Under the pieces are notes generated by a model. It was not told the DNA's origin, did no database searches, and saw only the letters and a program-made list of their open reading frames with translations. Positions 1 through 6,642 of a stretch of DNA of 10,613 bases are shown here, piece by piece (position 1 is the stretch's first letter; every line of letters starts with the position of its first letter). Both the position numbers and the translations under genes were made by a program. Location: assembly GCA_021772695.1 (NCBI GenBank), contig JAJFLL010000084.1:1-10613 (forward strand), in the 5' to 3' direction. The stretch is from Deltaproteobacteria bacterium. Lineage in GTDB: Bacteria > UBA10199 > DSSB01.

Positions 1-538
1 TGAAATACGCTTTAGCTACCTTCAACACGAATTCGCGGTGATTATCGGGAATAGCGCTCGCCGAGATGGGCTCGATATTTTGCAAGCCCCACACTCCATC
101 CTTATCGCAAATAAATTTGGCCCGCAGAAAGGGAGCCTGAAAAAGATTGAACAACTGAATGGCGAGACGATCGTATTTTTTGGCGAGATTTTTCCCGAAA
201 TAGATGCTGAAGATAAATTCTTTGGAATGTATCGAATGTAGATTTTTTTGAATCAGCTCATCAAGTTCACCGCTGATTCCCCGAATAATAGAAAGGGATT
301 TAAGATCTTGAATCGTGGTGACACTGGGAATAATTTTATGCCCCCTTGCCTCAGCCAAAAGGGAGACATAATAACCCAAGGTTTGATATTTATAAGAACG
401 ACATAGATTAAAAATACGAATACTTGAAAGGTCGCTAAAGCGGCTATCGGTTAGATAGTCGCGGCTTGAAATGACATGAACGCCTGGCAGGTTAAGCGGC
501 CAGTCCTTCGGATGAGAAACGACCACGTAAGTTTCCAT
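1..538 (-). CDS. RimK-like ATP-grasp ligase, N-terminal RLAN domain (partial, runs off left edge)
   Basis: The frame is open from ATG at 538 to the window edge, giving 179 residues and no stop; the C-terminal part lies outside. I translated it by hand. It begins METYVVVSHPKDWPL, carries NLCRSYKYQTLGYYVSLLAE at about 44-63 followed by ARGHKIIPS, and has LRAKF and WGLQNIEPIS near the cut. These match, from memory, the RimK-like ATP-grasp N-terminal (RLAN) domain that precedes a RimK-type ATP-grasp domain. Such proteins are predicted to ligate amino acids or peptides to a carboxylate using ATP. The catalytic domain is not visible, so activity is inferred from architecture. The gene starts 5 bases after the stop of the C39-like peptidase. 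Its AGGAG (plus-strand 549-553) overlaps the end of that gene, so the two are almost certainly cotranscribed. No signal peptide is seen, so the protein should be cytosolic. The substrate is unknown. Confidence 0.85.
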   Translation of the reverse strand, partial: METYVVVSHPKDWPLNLPGVHVISSRDYLTDSRFSDLSSIRIFNLCRSYKYQTLGYYVSLLAEARGHKIIPSVTTIQDLKSLSIIRGISGELDELIQKNLHSIHSKEFIFSIYFGKNLAKKYDRLAIQLFNLFQAPFLRAKFICDKDGVWGLQNIEPISASAIPDNHREFVLKVAKAYF

Positions 539-543
539 AAAAA

Positions 544-1248
544 TTAATCTCCTGGTTCGATGATTAAAAGGTTGGCGTCGTAGGTCAGGATTCCTAAATA
601 GATAGCACCCACGAGATGATCTAAATCAACACTATAGCGCTGATGGGAAGAAAACGGATTAGGCACATAGGGATCGGCGATAAGAAAGCGCCGCTGCCCC
701 TCATCATAACCGTAAATGACGACGAAATGTCCCGCCGGCACTCCCTTGAGGTCGTCGGGTTTATTGGTTCGTGGATGGTCCCGGCTGGATTGAAACAGAT
801 AGGTGGCGCTTAATCCGGTAAGAATGGGGGTTTTCCGTGCCAAAAATCCCTTAAGCAAGCTTCTCTTTAAGGGCTCGTATTTTATTTTTCCGCCCAATTG
901 TAAAAAACTTAAATAGGCCCGCGTGGCCAAAGTCAGGCGCTTGCGATTTTTGACTCGAGCTTGGGCCCGCAGCTTTTTTTTGATATCGACCCCTTCTTTA
1001 AACCAAGTGGGGTCAAAGATTTCGATATTGTAAGTATAGATGGTCGCTTGATAACCCCGCTTCAAAGCGTGGGTTCCTAAAAAGACCGCCAGGGTGCCCC
1101 CTTCATCGTGGGAATGAATATCATTGAAAAGTGTTTCCAGGGAGACGGTGTCGCCATAGTATTGGTAGACGGCTTGCAAACAAGTGGGGCCACAAGTGGT
1201 TTCATCGGGTTGGGGCAAGATGGCGAAATCATCGGGAGCCAGGGTCAT
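544..1248 (-). CDS. C39-like (papain-fold) cysteine peptidase paired with the RLAN/RimK ligase
   Basis: This 234-residue protein has the features of the peptidase C39-like superfamily. The oxyanion Gln13 and nucleophile Cys19 lie in QPDETTCGPTCL, His174 in GHFVVIYGYD, and the likely third catalytic residue Asp192 in IADPY. A basic stretch (about 90-105, many Lys and Arg) separates the two halves. There is no signal peptide, membrane segment or ABC-transporter domain, so this is not a bacteriocin-processing exporter but a stand-alone cytosolic enzyme. It lies 5 bases upstream of the RLAN/RimK ligase and 46 bases downstream of panC. From family knowledge, peptidases of this kind recur beside RLAN-ATP-grasp genes and may trim or release the ligase product; the substrate is unknown. 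No convincing Shine-Dalgarno precedes the ATG at 1248. A TTGACT hexamer at 1280-1285 with only a poor -10 could be a weak promoter. Confidence 0.8.
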   Translation of the reverse strand: MTLAPDDFAILPQPDETTCGPTCLQAVYQYYGDTVSLETLFNDIHSHDEGGTLAVFLGTHALKRGYQATIYTYNIEIFDPTWFKEGVDIKKKLRAQARVKNRKRLTLATRAYLSFLQLGGKIKYEPLKRSLLKGFLARKTPILTGLSATYLFQSSRDHPRTNKPDDLKGVPAGHFVVIYGYDEGQRRFLIADPYVPNPFSSHQRYSVDLDHLVGAIYLGILTYDANLLIIEPGD

Positions 1249-1294
1249 GGGATTTCATATCAGTAGAGATAAGAAAGGAAGTCAAGGTCTTTGC

Positions 1295-2140
1295 TTAGGG
1301 ATTTAGGGGGAGGTTATCGATAAGCCGATTTTGATTGAGACGAACGGCCGTCAATATTCGTGAAGGCTGGATCACCTGGTCAACGGCAGCTAAACTATTG
1401 GCGTCGACGATCTCAAGGTATTCCAATTGAATATTGCCCCCGGACACCATCGCTTCCTTGGCCAACTGAATGAGTTGTTTTGAGGAAGTTTTGCCTTTGG
1501 CCAAAGCCTCTTGGGCCTTGCGCAGTCCTTGGACGATATGGGTCGCCTCTTGGCGTTCAGCGGAACTGAGATAGACGTTGCGGGAACTCATGGCCAGCCC
1601 GTCGGTCTCGCGGAAAGTGGGCACCGCAAGAATCTCAATGGGAAAATGCAAATCTTCCACCATTTTACTCAGCACCCTTAGTTGTTGATAATCCTTTTCT
1701 CCGAATATGGCCACGTCGGGCCTCACCAGGTTAAACAACTTGGCCACCACGGTGGTAACGCCCCGAAAATGTCCGGGACGAAAGGGCCCACACAGCCCGC
1801 GGGTCAACTCGGTTAACAGCACCACCGATTGGTCGCCCCCTGGATAAATCTCTTCAGCCGTTGGCGTAAAGCACACATCCACCCCCCGAGCCGCCGCGAG
1901 CTTTTGATCCCGTGCCAAATCTCGGGGGTAGCGGTCGAGATCTTCGTTGGGTGCAAACTGCGTTGGGTTGACAAAGATGGACAATACCACCCAGTCGGAG
2001 TTTTTTTTCGCCACATCGATTAATTGCAAGTGCCCCTCGTGCAGAAAACCCATGGTTGGGACAAAGCCAATGCGGATCCCGGCCTTATTTTTAGAAAGGG
2101 CCAAATCCTGCATTTTTTTTACACTGGAAAGGGTTTCCAT
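1295..2140 (-). CDS. panC: Pantothenate synthetase (pantoate--beta-alanine ligase)
   Basis: PanC joins pantoate and beta-alanine with ATP, through a pantoyl-adenylate, to give pantothenate, the coenzyme A precursor. The 281-residue protein is of normal length. It shows the family landmarks in order: VPTMGFLHEGHL (27-38, nucleotide-binding HxGH), FVNPTQF (56-62), GLCGPFRPGHFRGV (115-128), GEKDYQQL (147-154) and MSSRN (184-188, KMSKS-like loop). All the nucleotide-binding histidines are present, so it should be active. The start at 2140 places the PTMG motif about 28 residues in, as in relatives, and a GAGA-type ribosome site lies just upstream. PanB stops 20 bases upstream, so the two middle steps of the pathway are cotranscribed. 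No panD (aspartate decarboxylase) is seen here, so the beta-alanine source must lie elsewhere. Confidence 0.97.
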   Translation of the reverse strand: METLSSVKKMQDLALSKNKAGIRIGFVPTMGFLHEGHLQLIDVAKKNSDWVVLSIFVNPTQFAPNEDLDRYPRDLARDQKLAAARGVDVCFTPTAEEIYPGGDQSVVLLTELTRGLCGPFRPGHFRGVTTVVAKLFNLVRPDVAIFGEKDYQQLRVLSKMVEDLHFPIEILAVPTFRETDGLAMSSRNVYLSSAERQEATHIVQGLRKAQEALAKGKTSSKQLIQLAKEAMVSGGNIQLEYLEIVDANSLAAVDQVIQPSRILTAVRLNQNRLIDNLPLNP

Positions 2141-2160
2141 GGTTCATCTCTTTTCAGGGA

Positions 2161-2973
2161 TCAATCGTGATAGGAATGGGCTTCATCGGGAAAGGTGCCA
2201 CTACGTACTTCTTCAATGAATTTTCGAGTGGCCGCGTCGATGTCTTGGTGAAGCGAAGCGTACTTCTTGACAAATTTTGGCGACAAGTCGGGAAACATTC
2301 CCAATAAATCATAATTGACCAACACCTGACCATCGCAATGGGGCCCGGAGCCGATCCCGATAGTAGGAATGTTGACCTCTTTGGTGATCTTTTGTGCCAG
2401 TTCCATGGGAATACCTTCTAATACCAAGGCATAGGCCCCCGCATCGGCGATGGCCTTGGCGTCATTTAATACCTTGCGGGATTGTTCCCGACCACGGCCT
2501 TGGATCTTGTATCCGCCCATCTGTTGCACCCTTTGGGGCATTAAACCTACATGACCCATAACGGGTATTCCTACTGCAACGACGGCCCGCACGTGCTCGG
2601 CCAACTCCTCCCCTCCCTCCATTTTTACGGCCTCGGCATGGCCCTGTTTCAAGGCTTGTCCCGAGGCGCGCAAGGCATCAGAAATGGATGTTTGATAAGA
2701 CATAAACGGCAGGTCGCAAACCACATGGGCCCGCTTCGCACCACGAGCCACACAGTGGGTATGGTAAACCATGTGATCCATGGTAACGCCCAGGGTATTG
2801 CTGCGGCCTTGAATCACCATGCCTAAGGAATCCCCTACCAACAAACAGTCTACTCCCGCTGCATCAAAGATGCGGGCAAAGGTATAATCGTAGGCGGTAA
2901 CCACAGTGATCTTGGTTCCGGAAACTTTCATGGCTTCGATTTGGGGAGCCGTGAGTTTTTTCACTTCACTCAT
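2161..2973 (-). CDS. panB: 3-methyl-2-oxobutanoate hydroxymethyltransferase
   Basis: PanB transfers a one-carbon unit from 5,10-methylene-tetrahydrofolate to alpha-ketoisovalerate, giving ketopantoate, the first committed step towards pantothenate and coenzyme A. The 270-residue protein has the normal length and TIM-barrel motifs. VGDSLG (46-51) carries metal ligand Asp48, CDLPF (86-90) carries Asp87, KMEGG (117-121) carries Glu119, and LEGIP (185-189) carries the expected catalytic Glu186. GHVGLMPQ (140-147) and IGIGSG (205-210) are also present. The positions correspond to E. coli Asp45, Asp84, Glu114 and Glu181 as I remember them. AGGAA lies about 6 bases before ATG 2973. The gene sits between the deoxynucleoside kinase (24-base gap) and panC (20-base gap) in one probable transcript. 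The reductase step (panE/ilvC) is not in the window. Confidence 0.97.
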   Translation of the reverse strand: MSEVKKLTAPQIEAMKVSGTKITVVTAYDYTFARIFDAAGVDCLLVGDSLGMVIQGRSNTLGVTMDHMVYHTHCVARGAKRAHVVCDLPFMSYQTSISDALRASGQALKQGHAEAVKMEGGEELAEHVRAVVAVGIPVMGHVGLMPQRVQQMGGYKIQGRGREQSRKVLNDAKAIADAGAYALVLEGIPMELAQKITKEVNIPTIGIGSGPHCDGQVLVNYDLLGMFPDLSPKFVKKYASLHQDIDAATRKFIEEVRSGTFPDEAHSYHD

Positions 2974-2997
2974 GAGGGTTCCTAAGCCTTTCTTGGG

Positions 2998-3645
2998 CTA
3001 ACGACTGCTGATGGAAACATAGTGTTTGTCGAGTTTGGCCTTGCGCATGTTCAAAATTTCACGCAACAGATTTTTATAATCCACCTGTTTTTTGACGATA
3101 TCGATTTCAGTGCAGTTGACGGTAAGCAATGGCGTCTCATCGTATTCGAAAAAAAACTGGTTATAGGCCTGACAAAGGTTGGCAATGTAATCACCCGAGA
3201 TATGTTTTTCGTAGGCGATGCCCCGTTTTTTAATGCGCTGTCTCAAGGTATCCACACTTGCTTGAAGAAAAATCACCAGATCGGGTTTTGGCACCTTGGG
3301 TTCCAAGGCCTGGTAAAGACTTTGATAAAGATTGAGTTCTTCATCATCTAAATTCAATTGAGCGAAAATTCTATCTTTGGCGAAGATATAATCCGAGATG
3401 GTCGTGCTTTGAAAGAGGTCGTGCTGGGCCAAGTCCTTTTGTTGACGAAACCGCGACAATAAAAAAAACACCTGGGCCTGAAAGGCATAGCGTTTGGCAT
3501 CTTTGTAGAAATTGGGAAGAAAGGGATTCTCTTCGGCTTCCTCTAAGACCAAGCGACCTTGAAATTCCTCAGATAGCAATTGGGACAAGGTGGTTTTACC
3601 TACCCCGATCGGGCCTTCAACGGCGATGTAGCGTAACGGGTTCAT
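2998..3645 (-). CDS. Deoxynucleoside kinase (dNK family; probable purine deoxynucleoside kinase)
   Basis: The protein phosphorylates deoxynucleosides for dNTP salvage. From the start at 3645 it has 215 residues, a typical dNK length. The P-loop is GPIGVGKTT (11-19) and an acidic EEAEENPFL segment follows at 35-43. DYIFAKDRIFA (85-95) holds the Asp-Arg pair that the family uses near the substrate, and KKRGIAYE (139-146) fits the arginine-containing lid. The P-loop sits about ten residues from the N-terminus, as in relatives, so I reject a longer in-frame start at 3720, which overlaps rsmA by 71 bases. ATG 3645 lies only 4 bases after the rsmA stop, with AGAGG (plus-strand 3656-3660) inside the rsmA end, so translation is probably coupled. 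Specificity (dA, dG or dC) cannot be read from sequence. A dNK gene beside panB also occurs in other proteobacterial lineages. Confidence 0.88.
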   Translation of the reverse strand: MNPLRYIAVEGPIGVGKTTLSQLLSEEFQGRLVLEEAEENPFLPNFYKDAKRYAFQAQVFFLLSRFRQQKDLAQHDLFQSTTISDYIFAKDRIFAQLNLDDEELNLYQSLYQALEPKVPKPDLVIFLQASVDTLRQRIKKRGIAYEKHISGDYIANLCQAYNQFFFEYDETPLLTVNCTEIDIVKKQVDYKNLLREILNMRKAKLDKHYVSISSR

Positions 3646-3649
3646 ACCC

Positions 3650-4438
3650 TTATTGCCTCTTATACAAATCAATCCACTGTTCAACCGATAATTCCTCAGC
3701 TCGGGCCTGTGGGTTGGCACCCACCCGCTGGAGCCGCGTCTCGATGTCCCCGGCCGCAGCCCCCTGAAACACCTCCCTGAGGTTTTGTCTGAGCATCTTG
3801 CGGCGATGACTGAATCCCGCCCGTAACATTTTTTCGAAATCGGGCATGGCCTCCCGCTCTAGCAAAGGGTGCTCACGCATGCGAAATTTCAAGACGGTGG
3901 AATCCACCTGCGGGGGTGGCCGAAAGGCGTTGGGGGGTACGGCCATAACGACTCGAACCTCGGAAAAAATCTGAGTCACCACCGTCAAGCTACCATAGGC
4001 CTTGGTGTGGGGCGTGGCTATCAAACGATCGGCCACCTCCTTTTGAAACATCAATACCATCAAGGCCCCCGGCAGCAAATGATTGAGGAGTTTTTGCATG
4101 ATGGCGGTGGCCGCTTGATAGGGAAGATTTGAGATCACCCGGAAATCCTCTCCCAAATGCTCTAGGATCTTAGGCCATGGGACTTTCAAAAAATCTTCTT
4201 GGACCACTTCCACTGATGGATATTCCGACAAATGCCCAGAAACCTCGGAGGCCAAAACGGGATCTTTTTCGACTAGCATGAGCCGGCCGACCCGCTGGGC
4301 CAAAGGACGGGTCAAGGCACCTTTACCGGGTCCGATTTCTAATACGTGGCTCGTGGCCGACACTTCCAAGGCCTCCAAAATGCGATGCACTACGGAGCCC
4401 TTGATTAAAAAATGTTGTCCCAAGGGACGCCGGCCCAT
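3650..4438 (-). CDS. rsmA: 16S rRNA (adenine(1518)-N6/adenine(1519)-N6)-dimethyltransferase
   Basis: RsmA (KsgA) uses S-adenosylmethionine to dimethylate two adjacent adenines in the 3'-terminal hairpin of 16S rRNA during small-subunit assembly. The 262-residue protein starts with MGRRPLGQHFL, the classic family N-terminus. The SAM-binding motif I is EIGPGKGALT (34-43), followed by VEKD (56-59), EDF (81-83) and the catalytic NLPY (104-107). The C-terminal RNA-binding part contains FRPPPQVDS and GFSHRRKMLRQNL. The start at 4438 is well fixed: the tsaD stop and this ATG share one base as TGATG, and GGAG lies about 7 bases upstream. A longer in-frame start at 4537 would run far into tsaD and is rejected. 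No key residue is missing. Confidence 0.97.
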   Translation of the reverse strand: MGRRPLGQHFLIKGSVVHRILEALEVSATSHVLEIGPGKGALTRPLAQRVGRLMLVEKDPVLASEVSGHLSEYPSVEVVQEDFLKVPWPKILEHLGEDFRVISNLPYQAATAIMQKLLNHLLPGALMVLMFQKEVADRLIATPHTKAYGSLTVVTQIFSEVRVVMAVPPNAFRPPPQVDSTVLKFRMREHPLLEREAMPDFEKMLRAGFSHRRKMLRQNLREVFQGAAAGDIETRLQRVGANPQARAEELSVEQWIDLYKRQ

Positions 4439-5445
4439 CAAATTTCTCCGTAGGAAATGCCAAGCGGCATGCGTGCCTGGGCATTCAGTGATAATGGACT
4501 GGTTTGCTCCAATAGCAGGTATTGCCAACCGGTCCACGCCACCATGGCACCGTTGTCAGTGCAATAACGGGGACTCGGCACCAACAATTGAGAAGCGTAC
4601 TCCTGGACCAGATTCTGCAGGGCCGTTCTCAAGGGACCGTTACACGCCACTCCTCCCGCCAGAATCAAGGGAAGATTTCCCTGTTCCTCAAAGGCCCACC
4701 GCACCATTTGGCATAGGGCGCGCACCACTCCGTTTTGAAAACTGGCCGCCAAGTCGGCAAAGTGGGATTCGTCTACTTGAGCCAAATGATTTAAGGCAGC
4801 AGTCTTCATGCCGCTGAAAGAGGTGTGGCAAGGACTGGATTTTACTTTGGGCAAGGCAAAGGCGAAAGTCTGCGGATCACCTTCCTTTGCCAAGCCTTCG
4901 ATGGCAGGACCACCGGGATAACTAAGCCCCATGGCCTTGGCCAGTTTATCAAAGGCCTCACCAGCTGCATCATCGACGGTTTGTCCCAAGAGTCGATATT
5001 TTCCCACACCCTCCACCCGATACAGGTGAGAATGTCCCCCCGAAACCACCAAGCCTAAGTAGGGAAAGACAAGGGGGTGTTCCAAAAAGGGACTGAAGAG
5101 ATGGGCTTCGATATGGTGAATGCCGCGAAAGGGCCGGTCCAAGGCATATGCCAATCCCTTTGCAAAGTTGAGCCCCACCAATAGGGAGCCCACCAAGCCT
5201 GGTGTAAAGGTGGCGGCAATGCCGTCTAGTTGTGAGGCTGTCTTACCAGCCCGTTGCAGGGCTAAATCCAGAGTACCCTCTAAATGCTCCAGGTGCTTTC
5301 TAGAGGCGATTTCCGGCACTACCCCACCATAGGGGCGATGGTCTTCCACCTGAGAAGCGGTGACGGTGGCTAGGGGGCGACCGTCTTCAAGGAGCGCCAT
5401 AGACAGATCGTCACAGGAGGATTCAATTCCGAGTACAGTCCACAT
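4438..5445 (-). CDS. tsaD: tRNA N6-adenosine threonylcarbamoyltransferase
   Basis: TsaD transfers the threonylcarbamoyl group to A37 of ANN-decoding tRNAs (t6A), working with TsaB, TsaC and TsaE, none of which are seen here. The 335-residue length is standard. It begins MWTVLGIESSCDD, the universal N-terminus, and has the metal-binding HIEAH (111-115), VSGGHSHL, DDAAGEAFDK, an SFSGMKTA segment, AGGVACN and YCTDNGAM near the C-terminus. All expected metal and nucleotide ligands are present. The frame stays open to 5712, but the extra residues would overlap cpoB and are low-complexity, so ATG 5445 is the start. The ribosome site before it is weak (TTGGG). It follows the cpoB stop by 31 bases and is translationally coupled to rsmA at TGATG. 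Confidence 0.97.
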   Translation of the reverse strand: MWTVLGIESSCDDLSMALLEDGRPLATVTASQVEDHRPYGGVVPEIASRKHLEHLEGTLDLALQRAGKTASQLDGIAATFTPGLVGSLLVGLNFAKGLAYALDRPFRGIHHIEAHLFSPFLEHPLVFPYLGLVVSGGHSHLYRVEGVGKYRLLGQTVDDAAGEAFDKLAKAMGLSYPGGPAIEGLAKEGDPQTFAFALPKVKSSPCHTSFSGMKTAALNHLAQVDESHFADLAASFQNGVVRALCQMVRWAFEEQGNLPLILAGGVACNGPLRTALQNLVQEYASQLLVPSPRYCTDNGAMVAWTGWQYLLLEQTSPLSLNAQARMPLGISYGEI

Positions 5446-5476
5446 GAGAACCCAAGCACATAGAAGATTGGGCCCA

Positions 5477-6487
5477 TTAGAACAAGGGTGTAGATGAATC
5501 GCTAGAATCGGTTGGCGGCCCGGCTTCGGGCTCAGGCACTTGGCCCTCCACTGGATTTTCCGGAACTGGGGCCTTCTGAGGTGCAGGGCTCCCGCCGGCG
5601 GAAGGAGCGGATTCCCCGGCAGGCTTGCCATAGGGCGAAAGTTTATAGACCGGTCGATCCGCAGAGACTTCAGGGCGCTCTGCTGGTGGCGTTGCACTGG
5701 TTTTGGGAGCATCGCCTAGAGCCACTTGGTTTTTCTCCATTTCTTCGATTTGGTGCAATCGGGTTTGGGCCTTGGCCGCCACCGCGGAGTTGGGATAGGC
5801 GGCCATGACCTTTTGGAAAAATAACTTGGCCTCATCATTCTTTTTCAATCGACTGAAGGAAAGGCCTTGTCGATAGATGGCTTCGGATACCCGAGGATCC
5901 TGGGGATACTTTTCTACCAAACTTTGAAATTCCTTGATGGCCCGGGCGTAATCTCCCATAAAATAATAACTTTCCCCCACCCAAAACTGGGCCTTCGGCA
6001 CCATGGAACTTTGCGGATATTTTTTGATGAAGCCCAAAAATCCTGCTGCGGCCGAGGCGTAATCCCTGGCATTGACCATGGTCAACAAGGTCTGAAAATC
6101 ACCGGTTTCAGGAGAGGCTGTCCCTGCGGTCGGAGTGCCCGATTTTTGGGCCTGGACCAGCTCCTTCATCAATTGATGAATCTGGTCGATTTTGTCTTCC
6201 AGGGTAGAGACCCTCAGGTCGAGGTCTTTATAAACACGATCGGACTCCTGGGTTAAATATTTGGAGGCCTCGATCTGTCCTTTGACCGACTGAAAATCTT
6301 GTTGAATTTGGGTCATAAGGTTGAGGGCGCGAGCCACATCGCGGTTATTTTTGGCGTTGGTGGCTTCGATACTCTGTACTTTTTGATTCAATTGCTCGAT
6401 GGAAGCCTGGGCCCGAGCCTGCTGGGGCAGCAGGGCAAAGCCAATGCATCCCATGAATAATAGATATATAACATATTGTTTTTTCAT
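5477..6487 (-). CDS. cpoB: Cell-division coordinator CpoB/YbgF-like periplasmic protein with proline-rich C-terminal tail
   Basis: CpoB links Tol-Pal function with septal peptidoglycan synthesis in the periplasm. From ATG 6487 the product has 336 residues. Residues 1-26 form a signal peptide (MKK, a hydrophobic run, then probable cleavage after ARA). Residues about 28-110 are a heptad-rich coiled-coil segment of the kind used for trimerisation. Residues about 130-245 hold TPR repeats with the pattern of a YxxAxxxFxxFxxxYP helix pair, seen in DYASAAAGF, GDYARAIKEFQSL and NDEAKLFFQKV. The last ~85 residues are rich in Pro, Ala, Ser and Glu and look disordered, longer than the E. coli protein of about 260 residues. 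A start 7 codons upstream (6508) is possible; neither has a clear Shine-Dalgarno. The neighbour order pal, cpoB matches the usual tol-pal end, but a terminator lies between them. Confidence 0.87.
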   Translation of the reverse strand: MKKQYVIYLLFMGCIGFALLPQQARAQASIEQLNQKVQSIEATNAKNNRDVARALNLMTQIQQDFQSVKGQIEASKYLTQESDRVYKDLDLRVSTLEDKIDQIHQLMKELVQAQKSGTPTAGTASPETGDFQTLLTMVNARDYASAAAGFLGFIKKYPQSSMVPKAQFWVGESYYFMGDYARAIKEFQSLVEKYPQDPRVSEAIYRQGLSFSRLKKNDEAKLFFQKVMAAYPNSAVAAKAQTRLHQIEEMEKNQVALGDAPKTSATPPAERPEVSADRPVYKLSPYGKPAGESAPSAGGSPAPQKAPVPENPVEGQVPEPEAGPPTDSSDSSTPLF

Positions 6488-6563
6488 AATAATTTGAAGT
6501 GAACCCATTTCATCGGGAAGCTAAGCCACCCCATAATTGGGTCCAGTCCTTAGAAATTAAAAA

Positions 6564-6602
6564 ACCACAGGGAATGATACGCTTAAAGGCACTCCCTGTG
6601 GT
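6564..6602 (-). terminator. Intrinsic terminator downstream of pal
   Basis: Perfect 10-base inverted arms, ACCACAGGGA (6564-6573) and TCCCTGTGGT (6593-6602), are separated by 19 bases. In the minus direction the hairpin is followed immediately by six T residues and more AT, the form of a Rho-independent terminator. The plus direction has only three T. It lies 40 bases past the pal stop and about 75 bases before the cpoB start. The loop is long for a terminator, so efficiency may be partial. Confidence 0.7.
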
Positions 6603-6613
6603 CTTTAAAATTC

Positions 6614-6631
6614 TTGGATTTTTTAATCCAA
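6614..6631 (-). other. Small AT-rich hairpin in the pal 3' untranslated region
   Basis: TTGGATT (6614-6620) pairs perfectly with AATCCAA (6625-6631) around a 4-base loop. It lies between the pal stop and the stronger hairpin. In the minus direction it is followed by GAATTTT, a weak T run, so it may be a 3'-end stabilising element or a secondary terminator. The structure is seen; the function is inferred. Confidence 0.4.
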
Positions 6632-6642
6632 ACTAAATGAGG

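Noticed and set aside
1257..1285. Promoter TTGACT with 17-base spacing to TGATAT before the peptidase gene
   Set aside because: The -10 matches only 3 of 6 consensus bases and would start transcription almost at the ATG; not enough to list as a feature.
3646..3720. In-frame upstream extension of the deoxynucleoside kinase
   Set aside because: It overlaps rsmA and places the P-loop unusually far from the N-terminus. ATG 3645 has a suitable AGAGG.
4439..4537. In-frame upstream extension of rsmA
   Set aside because: It would overlap the end of tsaD. The GQHFL motif normally lies within the first dozen residues, and the TGATG junction with GGAG supports 4438.
4278..4817. Long plus-strand open frame of 179 codons opposite rsmA and tsaD
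   Set aside because: It is antisense to two certain genes, has no recognisable domain and no ribosome site context; it is an open-frame shadow.
5446..5712. In-frame upstream extension of tsaD by 89 residues
   Set aside because: It overlaps cpoB, has low-complexity composition and no family match. All TsaD proteins begin near the VLGIESSCDD motif.
5512..6256. Plus-strand open frames opposite cpoB
   Set aside because: They are explained by the biased composition of the proline/alanine-rich tail and TPR region; the minus-strand product has a signal peptide and known repeats.
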